Positions 26,761 to 35,224 of a DNA stretch of 64,000 nt are shown here, in pieces (positions within the stretch are counted from its first letter, which is position 1; every line of letters begins with the position of its first letter). The DNA is from CALBRZ01 sp964511065 (lineage in GTDB: Bacteria > Planctomycetota > Planctomycetia > Pirellulales > S012-138). The notes beneath the pieces are model-generated. The model had not been told where the DNA came from. It made no database searches and saw only the letters and a list, made by a program, of their open reading frames with translations. The translations under genes and the position numbers were made by a program. Where the stretch lies: positions 5,408 through 69,407 of the forward strand of contig CAZEEG010000012.1 of assembly GCA_964511065.1 (NCBI GenBank), in the 5' to 3' direction.

Positions 26761-27474
26761 ATGGCCAAGCCGAAAATTCTCATCATTGAAGACGATGTCG
26801 ATCTGACGAATGTCTTGAATTACAACCTCCGCCAGGCCGGCTACGAGGTGTTGATTGCTCGCGACGGCAGCGAAGGCTTACGGCAAGCCGAGTTGTTCAC
26901 GCCCGACGTGGTGCTGCTGGATTTGATGTTGCCGCTGGTCGATGGGTTGGAAGTGTGCCGCCGGTTGCGGAGCATGAGCGCGACCCGCTACACGCTGATC
27001 GTGATGCTGACGGCCAAGGCCGAAGAAGTGGACGAGGTGGTTGGGCTTTCGCTGGGGGCGGACGACTACGTGACCAAGCCGTTCAGCGTGAAGGTGCTGT
27101 TGCAGCGGATCAAGGCCATGCTTCGCCGCAGGACGGAAGCCCACGGCGATGCGGCCGAGGTCATCAGCAGCCAAGGGATCACCATCGACCGCCGCCGGCA
27201 CGCGGCCACGGCCGGCGATCAGATGCTCCATCTGACGCAGAGCGAGTTCCGGCTGCTGGAAGTTTTTGTTCGCCAACCGGGCCGCGCCTTCACGCGGAGC
27301 GAGTTGCTGGAAGCGGCGCTCGATAAAGACGGGATCGTGCTGGAACGCACGGTGGACGTTCACGTCCGCTCGCTGCGGCAAAAGCTGGGCGATCACGCGG
27401 CGTTGATTGAAACCGTGCGGGGACTGGGCTACCGGTTCCGCGATCCCAGCACGGTGGATTGTTCAACGCGCTAG
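26761..27474 (+). CDS. OmpR/PhoB-family response regulator
   Basis: This 237-residue protein has a receiver domain (residues 1-120) with the acidic pocket EDD at 10-12, phospho-acceptor Asp54 in VVLLDLMLP and the conserved Lys in YVTKPF. A winged-helix DNA-binding domain follows (about 140-232) with LTQSEFRLLEVFVRQPGRAF, RTVDVHVRSLRQKLG and ETVRGLGYRFRD. These features resemble PhoB-type regulators. No histidine kinase gene is adjacent on either side, so its partner must be encoded elsewhere. Target genes cannot be inferred. Confidence 0.92.
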   Translation: MAKPKILIIEDDVDLTNVLNYNLRQAGYEVLIARDGSEGLRQAELFTPDVVLLDLMLPLVDGLEVCRRLRSMSATRYTLIVMLTAKAEEVDEVVGLSLGADDYVTKPFSVKVLLQRIKAMLRRRTEAHGDAAEVISSQGITIDRRRHAATAGDQMLHLTQSEFRLLEVFVRQPGRAFTRSELLEAALDKDGIVLERTVDVHVRSLRQKLGDHAALIETVRGLGYRFRDPSTVDCSTR

Positions 27475-27814
27475 GCGGGCCCGCGGCGCGGCGAGCGCTG
27501 CGCCATCACTCCGCCGCATCCTCCCGGGAGACTCGGCTCGCGCCGGCCGTTTTCCGGCTGCTGGCAGATGACTCGTTGCGGGGGGTGTGCAAGCAACCCC
27601 CCACAAGGTGAGCCCTCTTTGGCCGAGTCTTGACTCCGCCTCGGCAACGGTTCATGCTGGCCGTTGGGCTTCGGCGTGGCCAGATCTCTCCCAATCAAGC
27701 CGAAGCGGCGCGGGGCACATCACGAATTCTTGGCATTTGTTTGATGCATCGCAGTGCGCGATCCCAAGCGCGTCGAGCTGCGGGCATGGTGGTTACAGAT
27801 TGGACCCCACCTCT
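27475..27814. other. Intergenic stretch upstream of the Hsp70 gene
   Basis: These 340 bases lie between the response regulator and the Hsp70-like gene. They contain the hairpin at 27576-27606. The Hsp70 frame stays open back to 27587, but that extension does not resemble Hsp70 and is treated as non-coding. No heat-shock inverted repeat of CIRCE type was seen. Confidence 0.45.
27576..27606. terminator. GC-rich hairpin after the response regulator
   Basis: GGGGGGT (27580-27586) pairs with ACCCCCC (27596-27602) around a 9-base loop, extended by TTG/CAA beyond one mismatch. It lies about 100 bases after the response-regulator stop. There is no clear T-run, so termination is only a possibility. 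Confidence 0.35.
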
Positions 27815-29389
27815 ATGGATTTCAAACCCGGTCTTACGGTTGGCATTGATCTCGGCACCACGTTTTCCGCCATTGCCATCTTGAATGAGCAGGGCGACCC
27901 CATCCCGATCGAAAACGAGGAAGACGACGTTGAAACTCCCAGCCTGATTGTGCTGGCCGAGAGCGGGCACGTAGTGGTGGGTCCCAAGCGGCAGCGGGCC
28001 GCGATGGAAGACCCGCAAAACGTGGTCGAGCGGATCAAGCGCCACATGGGCGCGATCGAATACAAGCGCACCTTCGACGGCCGCGAGATCACGCCCGAGT
28101 TCCTGTCGGCGCTGATCCTCAAGAAGTTGAAGCAGGACGCGGAACGCCGGGTGGGCAAGATCGGCAATGCCGTCATCACGGTGCCGTATTACTTCAACGA
28201 TGCCCGGCGCAAGTCGACGCAGGATGCCGGCCGGATTGCCGGTCTCAACGTGATCGACATCATCAACGAGCCCACGGCCGCCACGCTGACCTACGCCTGG
28301 CAGCGGGGCGAGTTGGGCCGGGCCAGCGGCGATGACCGCCCGAAGCTGGCGCTGGTGTACGATCTGGGGGGCGGTACGTTCGACGTCACGCTGGTGAAGT
28401 ACACGCCCACCCATTTTCAGGTGCTGGGCACCGACGGCGACGTGGAACTAGGCGGCGTGGACTGGAACGACCGGCTGGTGGACTACGTGGCCAGGCAGTT
28501 CATGGAGAAGTACGGCCCCGACCCCCGCGAGGATGCCCAGACCCTGCAACTGATGCGCAACGATTGCGACCAGGCGAAAATCCGCCTCTCGGAAACCGAG
28601 CAGACCATGATCTCGCTGCGGTACCAGGGCAAGACACTGGCGGTGCAGATTACGCGCGACGATTTCGAGGAACTGACCGCTGACCTCACACAGCGGACCA
28701 TCGACACGACCGAACTGGTGCTCGACACAGCCAAGGTTAAGGCCGACGAACTCGATGCCGTAGTGCTGGTGGGCGGATCGACGCTGATGCCAACCATTCC
28801 CAAGCGGTTGGAGCAGGCCTTGGGCAAGAAGCCCTATACGGGCATCTCGCCGCATACCTCGGTCTGCCAGGGCGCGGCGATCCACGCCGCCATTCTTGAA
28901 GCCAAGTACCGCGGCGAGGGCAGCAAACTGGCCGAAGCCGTCCGCCGCAAGCTCGGCAGCATCAAGCAGGAGAACGTCAACAGCCACGGGTTGGGCGTGA
29001 TCGCGCGGCACCCCCGCAAGGACAAGTACATCAACCACGTGATGATCCCGCGCAACAGCCGGTTGCCCATCGAGGTCAAGCAGACCTTCCGCACCAGCCG
29101 CGACGACCAGCGCCGGGTCAATGTGCGGGTGACCGAAGGCGACGCCCCCGATCCCGATGCCTGCTCGCTGATTGGCAACTGCCACATCACGGACTTGCCG
29201 CCGGGCATCAAGAAGGGTTCGCCGATCGAGGTGAGCTATGCGTTCGACGCCTCGGGCCGTGTCCGCGTGCATGCCAAGGACGTTACCAGCGGAAAGGACG
29301 CTGCGATCATCATCGAACGCCGAGGCGGGCTGACGGACGAGCAGGTCGATTCGTACACCGTGTTGGCGCAGGAATACACGGTCGAATAG
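27815..29389 (+). CDS. Hsp70/DnaK-like chaperone without C-terminal lid
   Basis: This 524-residue Hsp70 has a complete nucleotide-binding domain: VGIDLGTTFSAIAIL at the start, IINEPTAATLTYAW, VYDLGGGTFDVTLV and VVLVGGSTLMPTIPK. It also has a beta-type substrate-binding domain near the C-terminus (ITDLPPGIKKGSPIEV). It ends about 110 residues short of DnaK (about 640), so the helical lid and the disordered tail are absent. That points to a specialised Hsp70 rather than the housekeeping DnaK. No grpE lies nearby. The next gene, 63 bases downstream on the same strand, encodes a membrane protein with a J-like domain and is the obvious partner. The ATG at 27815 gives the canonical N-terminus. Confidence 0.88.
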   Translation: MDFKPGLTVGIDLGTTFSAIAILNEQGDPIPIENEEDDVETPSLIVLAESGHVVVGPKRQRAAMEDPQNVVERIKRHMGAIEYKRTFDGREITPEFLSALILKKLKQDAERRVGKIGNAVITVPYYFNDARRKSTQDAGRIAGLNVIDIINEPTAATLTYAWQRGELGRASGDDRPKLALVYDLGGGTFDVTLVKYTPTHFQVLGTDGDVELGGVDWNDRLVDYVARQFMEKYGPDPREDAQTLQLMRNDCDQAKIRLSETEQTMISLRYQGKTLAVQITRDDFEELTADLTQRTIDTTELVLDTAKVKADELDAVVLVGGSTLMPTIPKRLEQALGKKPYTGISPHTSVCQGAAIHAAILEAKYRGEGSKLAEAVRRKLGSIKQENVNSHGLGVIARHPRKDKYINHVMIPRNSRLPIEVKQTFRTSRDDQRRVNVRVTEGDAPDPDACSLIGNCHITDLPPGIKKGSPIEVSYAFDASGRVRVHAKDVTSGKDAAIIIERRGGLTDEQVDSYTVLAQEYTVE

Positions 29390-29452
29390 AGTGGTGCTGT
29401 GCGCCGCGCCGCCGTCACCCCCCGTCACCCCTTGGGAGACTAGCAATCCATC

Positions 29453-30466
29453 ATGGCCACGTTGGACGTGTATCGCGACTGGTTGGGGATCAAGGAGACG
29501 GATCGCCCCCTGAACCATTACCAATTGCTGCGCCTGAAGAAGTTCGAAGACGATCCTGAAAAGATCCGCGAGCACTACCGCAAGCTCAACGCCCACGTCC
29601 GCAAGTACGCCACCGGCCAATACGGCTCACAATCCCAGGCCCTGCTCAACGAGCTGGCCAAGGCCATGCTCTGCCTGACCGATGCCCAGCGGAAACGCGA
29701 GTACGACGCCTCGCTGGGCCGCGAGGTCAAAGGCGTCAAAGCCCGCACCCTCGAAGAACTGCTGCTCGCCCGAAAGGTGCTCGACAGCGAGCAGTTGGGC
29801 AAGGCGCGGCGGTATGCCGACGCCGTGGGGGTGGAAGTTCGCGATGCGGTGGTCCAGCAGAAGCTGGCCGCGCCCGAGAAGGTCACCGAACTGTATGCCG
29901 AGAGTATCGGTGCGCCGTTCATTGACCTGACGGAAACCGAGATCGACGAGTTCCTGGTGCCCAAGGTCCCGGCGCTGTTGGCGCGGCAGAACTCGTGCGT
30001 GCCGATCATGGTGGACGACGACCAACTCTTGATGGCGTCGCCGGTGCCGCTGCGGCCGGAGATTGAAGAAGAAATTCGCCTCCGGGTGGGGTTCCCCGTC
30101 CGCACGGTCATTGCCACCGCGCCCAACCTGCACAACCTGGTCAACAAGTACTATCCCAAGGAAGCGGCCGATGCCGAAATGACGGCCGGCGTTGCCGCCG
30201 GCAAGGTGGGCAGCAAGGGCGGCGCAAAAAGCAGCGGTGCCGCATCAGCGACCGCGGCCAAGCCGGAAAGCGACAAGACGCCCGAGGAGCTCGCCAAAGA
30301 GCGGCGCATGCTGATGATTGTGGGCTTCAACCTGGGCTTCATCGGCGTGATGGTTGCCACCCAGGTGGTGATGACCTACCCGTTCTTCCGTTCGCTGCTG
30401 ATGGCCATCGGAGCGGGCGTGCTGGGATTGGGGATCATGTACCTTGTCGGGAAGAACCGGCGTTAG
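29453..30466 (+). CDS. J-like domain / MshEN domain / two-helix membrane protein
   Basis: This is a 337-residue three-part protein. Residues about 1-85 form a planctomycete-type J-like domain (PLNHYQLLRLKKFEDDPEKI, then ALLNELAKAMLCLTDAQRKREYD). The HPD tripeptide that stimulates Hsp70 ATPase is missing: the loop reads NAHVRKYATGQ. Residues about 97-235 match the MshEN/GspE N-terminal domain of type II secretion and pilus ATPases, a fold that binds c-di-GMP in some members. A Gly/Ala/Ser/Lys linker follows, then two membrane helices (about 285-332). It sits 63 bases after the lidless Hsp70 gene, so a membrane-tethered chaperone complex is inferred. Its 3' end overlaps the convergent gene by 32 bases. 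Confidence 0.85.
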   Translation: MATLDVYRDWLGIKETDRPLNHYQLLRLKKFEDDPEKIREHYRKLNAHVRKYATGQYGSQSQALLNELAKAMLCLTDAQRKREYDASLGREVKGVKARTLEELLLARKVLDSEQLGKARRYADAVGVEVRDAVVQQKLAAPEKVTELYAESIGAPFIDLTETEIDEFLVPKVPALLARQNSCVPIMVDDDQLLMASPVPLRPEIEEEIRLRVGFPVRTVIATAPNLHNLVNKYYPKEAADAEMTAGVAAGKVGSKGGAKSSGAASATAAKPESDKTPEELAKERRMLMIVGFNLGFIGVMVATQVVMTYPFFRSLLMAIGAGVLGLGIMYLVGKNRR

Positions 30467-30950
30467 CGCCGGGCCGTGTGCTTTGCCCACGCGTGGAATC
30501 GCCCTCTTTGCCGCGCGGTGCCAGATAGTAATTCAGCAGGCCCCGCACGGCGGCTTCGTTCGGCCCCCAGGGAATGTAGATTCCCCGCAAGCGCGTTACC
30601 GAAGAGTCGCTGCGGACCGGCAGCAGCAGCACACCGCGATGGCCAAATTCCGCTTTCGCCACGCGGTTCCACGGCACCACTCGGCTGCGCCAGCGTCGCA
30701 TGACCACGCCCGACGCATTCATCTCGTACGTGGTGGGAAGCAGTAACCGCCACAGCACCGCCAGTTGGACCACGGCGACCCCCACGGCATAGCGGATATC
30801 GGTCTGGACAGCCACCAGCCAGCAGAGTGCCGCCGCACCCAGCAGGAGCGGGGCCACGGCCAAGAAATCGTCGGCCAGCGGCCACGACCGAAATCGCAGC
30901 GGTTCGGGGGCCAGGCGGAATTCGATATTGGTACTGTCGGTAGCTGGCAT
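30435..30950 (-). CDS. Small membrane protein with PH-like C-terminal domain
   Basis: This 171-residue protein has two adjacent membrane helices near residues 28-65 (FLAVAPLLLGAAALCWLVAV and AVGVAVVQLAVLWRLLLP). A soluble segment then runs TTYEMNASGVVMRRWRSRVV followed by WNRVAKAEFGHRGVLLLP. That helix pair plus an 'ASGVVMRRWRSRVVPW' strand pattern resembles bacterial PH-like membrane proteins, but the match is from pattern only. The open frame extends to 31223. The ATG at 30950 is chosen because the upstream part is unlike a protein domain. Convergent with the J-like gene, overlapping it by 32 bases. Confidence 0.65.
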   Translation of the reverse strand: MPATDSTNIEFRLAPEPLRFRSWPLADDFLAVAPLLLGAAALCWLVAVQTDIRYAVGVAVVQLAVLWRLLLPTTYEMNASGVVMRRWRSRVVPWNRVAKAEFGHRGVLLLPVRSDSSVTRLRGIYIPWGPNEAAVRGLLNYYLAPRGKEGDSTRGQSTRPGANAGSSRQGT

Positions 30951-31237
30951 ACAGCCATTGTAGTTCGGCCCAACTCGCCGCGAGATGTGAAAAAAACCTT
31001 CCCCCGTGGGCCGCGCTGCCGCTGCTCCCGCGAGCATCTGCGTGCGGCAGGCGGCTGGGCCAAGCACAACCGTTGCCCCCCCGCATGGCGTGTTGCCCGT
31101 GCCGCTGCTGGAGAAAGCGGCGGCGTCGAGCGCTCCTGCCCGTCCTCGGTTCAATCGCTCCGGCCCGAACAAGCTGGTATAGTGAAGGCAAACGGGGGCG
31201 GGTTTGGGTCCGCCCGCGGCCACGTTTCTCTATAGCA

Positions 31238-31777
31238 ATGCCCAACGAACCGATGACGCAACCGATCTGCCTGGTCGTAGACGACGACGAAGTGTTGAGG
31301 ACGCGGCTTGCCAAGGCGCTGGCCGCGCGAGGGCTGAGCGTGCTCGCAGCGAGCAACTACGACGAAGCGGTCGCCTCAGCCGCCGACAACCCGCCCGACT
31401 ACGCCGTGATCGACCTGAAGATGCCCGGCCCCTCGGGCTTGGAACTGCTGCGCCACTTGCAGGAGGTATCGCCCAATACCCGCTCGCTGCTGCTCACCGG
31501 TTACGGCAGCATTGCCAATGCGGTGGAAGCGATGAAGCTGGGCGCGGTTAACTACCTCACCAAGCCGGCCGACGCCGACGAGATTTACGCGGCCCTGCTG
31601 GGCGACGGACCGGCGACCAGCGACACCAACTTTCAGCCCCAATCGTTGGCCGAAGCCGAGTGGGAACACATCCATCGGGTGCTGGCCGAGTGCGGCGGTA
31701 ACATCTCCAAGGCGGCCCAACTGCTTGACATTCCCCGCCGTACCTTGCAGCGCAAGCTGAAGAAGTTGGCGCCGTAA
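31238..31777 (+). CDS. RegA/PrrA/ActR-type response regulator
   Basis: This 179-residue regulator matches the short RegA/PrrA/ActR family. The receiver domain has VVDDDEVL, phospho-acceptor Asp59 in YAVIDLKMPG, LLLTGYGSI and YLTKPADADE. The C-terminus is a Fis-type helix-turn-helix (GGNISKAAQLLDIPRRTLQR). In proteobacteria these regulators work with the RegB/PrrB redox-sensing kinase to control energy metabolism. No such kinase is encoded near here, so the input signal is unknown. The ATG at 31238 (MPNEPMTQP) is chosen over upstream in-frame codons because it gives the family length. Confidence 0.9.
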   Translation: MPNEPMTQPICLVVDDDEVLRTRLAKALAARGLSVLAASNYDEAVASAADNPPDYAVIDLKMPGPSGLELLRHLQEVSPNTRSLLLTGYGSIANAVEAMKLGAVNYLTKPADADEIYAALLGDGPATSDTNFQPQSLAEAEWEHIHRVLAECGGNISKAAQLLDIPRRTLQRKLKKLAP

Positions 31778-31996
31778 GCTCTCACGGGCAATCGCAAATC
31801 CACTCGGCTGCGCTTACCGTGCGGACGGACGGTGGCGGCCAAGGCCGAGGTGGGGGGCGGGGGCCAGCTCATTTTGGTTTTCTTGACTGAAAACCGGCCA
31901 AAACCGGCCTGACATGTGCGTTACTGCCAAAAAGGGGGCATTTCGGTACGCGGTTCTTTTCGCGTGCCACGTCCCGTAGCGACCACAGGCACAGCC

Positions 31997-32698
31997 ATGC
32001 CACAAATCTGGTTCACCGCCGACACGCACTTTGGGCATCGGCGCATCCCGCTGTACTGTCAGCGGCGATTCTGCCTTACCGATGAAGAAAACGCCCAACT
32101 CGACCGGGCCTGGCAGCAGGGCGGCGGCGCGCCGCCGCGAGGGCCGGGTGTGTGGCAGCCCTCGCTGGCCGCGATCGAGCGAATGGATCAATACCTGATC
32201 GATCGCATCAACGAGCTGGTCCAAGAAGACGATATCCTGTGGCACCTGGGCGATTTCTGCTTTGGTCCCCAGAGCGCGCAAATCGTGAACCATGCGCAGA
32301 CCTACCGCGACCGCATCCATTGCCAGACGATCCATTTTACCTGGGGGAACCACGACGACCGCCGCATTGCCCCGGTCTTCAACAGCCACCACGAGCGGCA
32401 CGAACTGCTCTGGGGAGAGCAGATGATCGTCCTGAGCCATTACGTTCAGGCGGTGTGGAACCAGTCGCACCGCGGAGCGTGGATGCTGTATGGCCACTCG
32501 CACGCCTCGGCGGAAAGCTGGCTCGATGCGGCCATGCCCGGCCGCCGCAGCATTGATGTCGGCGTGGATAACGCCTACCGAGTGCTGGGGGAATACCGGC
32601 CGTTCTCGTTCGACGAACTAAACGAGATACTCAGCGGCCGCCCCGGTTGCAGCATCGACCACCACAAGGAAAAGTCCTGCGGCGAAGCGGCCAGGTAG
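31997..32698 (+). CDS. Calcineurin-like metallophosphoesterase
   Basis: This 233-residue protein has the five metallophosphoesterase motifs in order: ADTHFGH (residues 8-14), LGDFCFG near 76, GNHDDRR near 115, LSHYV near 145 and YGHSHA near 160. They coordinate a dinuclear metal centre that hydrolyses phosphoesters. The sequence style (WFTADTHFGHRRI with 'ILWHLGDFCFG') resembles the small YfcE/phage-type phosphoesterases whose substrates are mostly unknown. There is no signal peptide, so it is cytoplasmic. The ATG at 31997 puts the first motif at the extreme N-terminus as expected. It has no operon partner. Confidence 0.88.
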   Translation: MPQIWFTADTHFGHRRIPLYCQRRFCLTDEENAQLDRAWQQGGGAPPRGPGVWQPSLAAIERMDQYLIDRINELVQEDDILWHLGDFCFGPQSAQIVNHAQTYRDRIHCQTIHFTWGNHDDRRIAPVFNSHHERHELLWGEQMIVLSHYVQAVWNQSHRGAWMLYGHSHASAESWLDAAMPGRRSIDVGVDNAYRVLGEYRPFSFDELNEILSGRPGCSIDHHKEKSCGEAAR

Positions 32699-32716
32699 GA
32701 TGCGACCATCGGCGTC

Positions 32717-33048
32717 CTATCCCGGGAAGTCGTACAACATGCGGAGAAATGTACGCCCGTGTCGGGCGTGGGTTCGCTCGATGACCTGAAAGCCGTGCCG
32801 TTGATAAAGCCTTTGAGCCTTAAGGTTCTCGCTGTCGACCAGGAGCGCGACCGGCCGGTGATTGTCACGCTCCCGGGCCTCTCGAAGCACATTCTGAAGA
32901 ATTTGCGACGCAAAGGTGTCGCTATTTTGGGTTGGCCGTGGAAATCGGCATGAACCGCCATCTGGGGGAGATCCCAGAGTTCGCGGCGACAGCCTTCGGG
33001 TGGCACGCCTTTCCAGGTAATCGGCCCGAGTGAAGCGAACTCAACCAC
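32717..33048 (-). pseudogene. GNAT-like acetyltransferase fragment with frameshift
   Basis: Two reading frames must be joined to read a GNAT C-terminal half. The 5' frame (GTG at 33048) gives RRELWDLPQMAVHADFHGQ. After the run CCCAAAATAG near 32940, the sense continues in another frame. There it reads ASQILQNVLREARERD, VALLVDSENLKAQRLYQRHG and FQVIERTHARHGRTFLRMLY before a TAG at 32717-32719. That second part is typical of the acetyl-CoA-binding and C-terminal strands of GNAT proteins. One added A in the A-run would restore the frame. The N-terminal part of the domain is also missing. It is called a pseudogene, although a sequencing error at the A-run would be an alternative. Confidence 0.55.
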
Positions 33049-33064
33049 GAATTGGCTTTGAATG

Positions 33065-33766
33065 CTACTGCAACTCCCGGATCATCCGGGCCACGTGGTC
33101 GGGGCTGGGAATGCCCTCAATGTGGATTTCCAGGTTGCTTTGCCCGGCACTGGAGATCGCCAGGTCGCCCACGCCCACCATCCGTTGGTAGAAGTTCTGG
33201 TCGACTTGGATGTTGCGGACGTCATCGTGCTGCACTTCCGTGGTGAACCGAGAAATCAAGCCGGCCCGTTGAATGGTCCGTTTCGAGGTCACCTTCAGTT
33301 CGTGCGTTCGGGTCTTCACCCACCAGATGCCGATCCATAGCGCCCCTAACAGGGTGAGCACCAGGCCCGTCCATTGCAGCGCGTTCGCGGAAAGCCATGG
33401 TTGGTTGTTGATGACCAGCCCTCGCTCCCACAACAGCGAGATCACCAGCGCCGCCACGCCCAGACCGACCAGCAACAGCAGAACCAAGAACCGCAGAGGG
33501 TGTGGGCGAAGCATGGCCGGGTGCCGGACCAGCAGCACTTCCTCTTGCTCGCTCATACCGGCGGAAATTTCCGGAAGGTCTCCCGCATCGTCAGGCGAGA
33601 GACTGCTTTCGTCGATCGGCAGAGCCGATGGGGCTTCCGCCCGAAACGGTCGCCCGCACCGCGGACAATCCACATTCCGTCCGATCAGCGTTTCCGCGAT
33701 TCGAAAGGCCTGGTGGCAGTGCGGGCAGCGGTACAGAATTTTTTGGATGGTGTGGCCGGTGGTCAT
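33065..33766 (-). CDS. Zinc-ribbon membrane protein with bacterial PH domain
   Basis: This 233-residue protein starts with a zinc ribbon (Cys14, Cys17, Cys34, Cys37 in CPHCHQAF and DCPRCGRPF). An acidic linker and two membrane helices follow (about residues 92-115 and 128-150). It ends in a bacterial PH-like (YdbT/bPH2) domain with KTRTHELKVTSKRTIQRAGL and a DDVRNIQVDQNFYQRM strand. The ribbon likely faces the cytoplasm. Function is unknown, although PH-like membrane proteins of this type often act in membrane or secretion stress. The GNAT remnant begins 16 bases downstream on the same strand. Confidence 0.85.
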   Translation of the reverse strand: MTTGHTIQKILYRCPHCHQAFRIAETLIGRNVDCPRCGRPFRAEAPSALPIDESSLSPDDAGDLPEISAGMSEQEEVLLVRHPAMLRPHPLRFLVLLLLVGLGVAALVISLLWERGLVINNQPWLSANALQWTGLVLTLLGALWIGIWWVKTRTHELKVTSKRTIQRAGLISRFTTEVQHDDVRNIQVDQNFYQRMVGVGDLAISSAGQSNLEIHIEGIPSPDHVARMIRELQ

Positions 33767-34276
33767 GGCAGTTGGCTCGCTAGCGGCGTGCGCGGGGGGG
33801 AGGGTCTCGCAAGGCAGGCAGTTGCAAAGCGGTAGCCAGCAGCCGCCCGTAAGTGCCTAGCAGTGCAAGTACCATTCCCAGCCGGTTCCACCTGTGTGGC
33901 TCAGGCAGTCACCGCCAGCGGCGGCACCGCTTGCTGGTAGCCGAGGCGAGCGCCTGGAAAGGGGCCAAAGGGGGGCCGTCCTCAGTGGGCAGGTCGTCCC
34001 GATTGGGGGCAGGTTCTGGCAGGCTGGGTTGGCTGCGCAAAGTATCGGGGTCCATGGGGGTGGGCGTTTGTGGAAAACCTCGACTGTTCCGTCCATGCAG
34101 GTTGTATGAAACGTTCCGAATTGACGATTTATGACATGCACGCGGCTGCCAGGCACTCTTGCCGGATGCGGCCGTGGTGTCATTTGAGGAAGCACCGTGG
34201 GGCCGGCCAATAGCCGCCACGACGCCGGGCATCGGTCCGGGGTCGAACCGTTCACGCGATAGGCAGGGAGGCGCCT
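33767..34276. other. Intergenic stretch upstream of parB
   Basis: These 510 bases separate the divergent PH-domain and parB genes. No parA or gidB gene and no parS-like palindrome (TGTTTCACGTGAAACA type) was seen. A minus-strand frame at 33780-34055 would read through one TGA and was not accepted as a gene. Confidence 0.45.
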
Positions 34277-35224
34277 GTGAATCAAGAACGACGCTTGGGA
34301 CGAGGGCTGGAAGCGCTGCTGGGCCGACCGCTGGACGGCAGCGATGAGATGCAGGGCGGCGTTTCCCTCACCGATGCCGCTCCGGGCGGCGCTGCGACGA
34401 TCAGCGTCTACAGCATCGACAGCAATCCTTACCAGCCCCGGCAGGACTTCGACGAAGCCCAGATCGACGAGCTGGCCGAAAACATCCGCATGCATGGCCT
34501 GCTGCAGCCGATCGTCGTTCGCCAGGCGGGCGACCGGTACCAGGTCGTGGCGGGCGAACGCCGCTTGCGCGCGGCCGTCAAAGCCGGTTGGGAAGCGATT
34601 CCAGCCATCGTCCGCGATGCCGACGACCGCCAGATGGCGGAATTGGCCATCGTCGAAAACCTGCATCGCAAGGACCTCAACCCGCTGGAAAAGGCGGCCT
34701 CGTTCCAGCGCTACCTGGAAGATTACGGTTGCACCCACGAGGAACTGGCCCAGCGGCTGAGCATCACGCGATCTACGGTTGCCAACATGGTTCGGTTGCT
34801 GGAACTGCCGCCCAAGGTCCAGCAGGCGCTCCGCGAAGGCAAGATCACCCAAGGGCACGCCCGGGCGCTGCTGCCGCTGGGCGATGAAGAAGAACAGAAC
34901 GCCTTCTGCGAGCGGATTCAAAAGCAGAGCCTCAGCGTCCGCGCCACCGAAAATATGGTGCAAGAGGCGATCGTCAAGGCCGACACCGAGCCATTGACGG
35001 TGTACGATGAAACGCCGCAGGAAGACCCCGAGAAGCGGGCCAGGGCCGAACACCTCGCCTCGCTGGAGCAGCAGTTCCGCTCGGTGTTGGGCACCAAGGT
35101 GGATCTGCGCCAGGCAAAGAACGGCCGCGGCCGGATCGTGATCCACTTTGCCAGCAACGAAGAATTCGAGCGGATTCGAGATCACATCTTCCACGCCAAC
35201 CAGCAGATGAAAGCGGCCGGGTAA
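34277..35224 (+). CDS. parB: ParB/Spo0J-family chromosome partitioning protein
   Basis: This 315-residue protein begins with the typical RRLGRGLEALLG. It continues with the CTP-binding ParB/Srx domain: SNPYQPRQDF, GLLQPIVVR, the GERRLRA box, and AIVENLHRKDLNPLEKA. A central helix-turn-helix for parS (TRSTVANMVRLLELPPKVQQ) and a C-terminal dimerisation region (HFASNEEFERIRDHIF) follow. All core motifs are intact, so it should act as a CTP-dependent clamp in chromosome segregation. The start is GTG with AGGGAGG (34265-34271) 5 bases upstream. Unusually, no parA lies directly upstream in this window. Confidence 0.92.
   Translation: MNQERRLGRGLEALLGRPLDGSDEMQGGVSLTDAAPGGAATISVYSIDSNPYQPRQDFDEAQIDELAENIRMHGLLQPIVVRQAGDRYQVVAGERRLRAAVKAGWEAIPAIVRDADDRQMAELAIVENLHRKDLNPLEKAASFQRYLEDYGCTHEELAQRLSITRSTVANMVRLLELPPKVQQALREGKITQGHARALLPLGDEEEQNAFCERIQKQSLSVRATENMVQEAIVKADTEPLTVYDETPQEDPEKRARAEHLASLEQQFRSVLGTKVDLRQAKNGRGRIVIHFASNEEFERIRDHIFHANQQMKAAG

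Noticed and set aside
33780..34055. Minus-strand frame upstream of the zinc-ribbon/PH gene that reads through one TGA (33909-33911)
   Set aside because: The downstream part has a helix-like stretch and ends 13 bases before the PH gene, which is suggestive. But one stop interrupts it, no selenocysteine element was seen, and no family match is known to me, so it is not counted as a gene.
34201..34260. tRNA-like T-loop (GGTTCGACCCC on the minus strand)
   Set aside because: No matching T-stem, acceptor stem or anticodon arm could be built around it.
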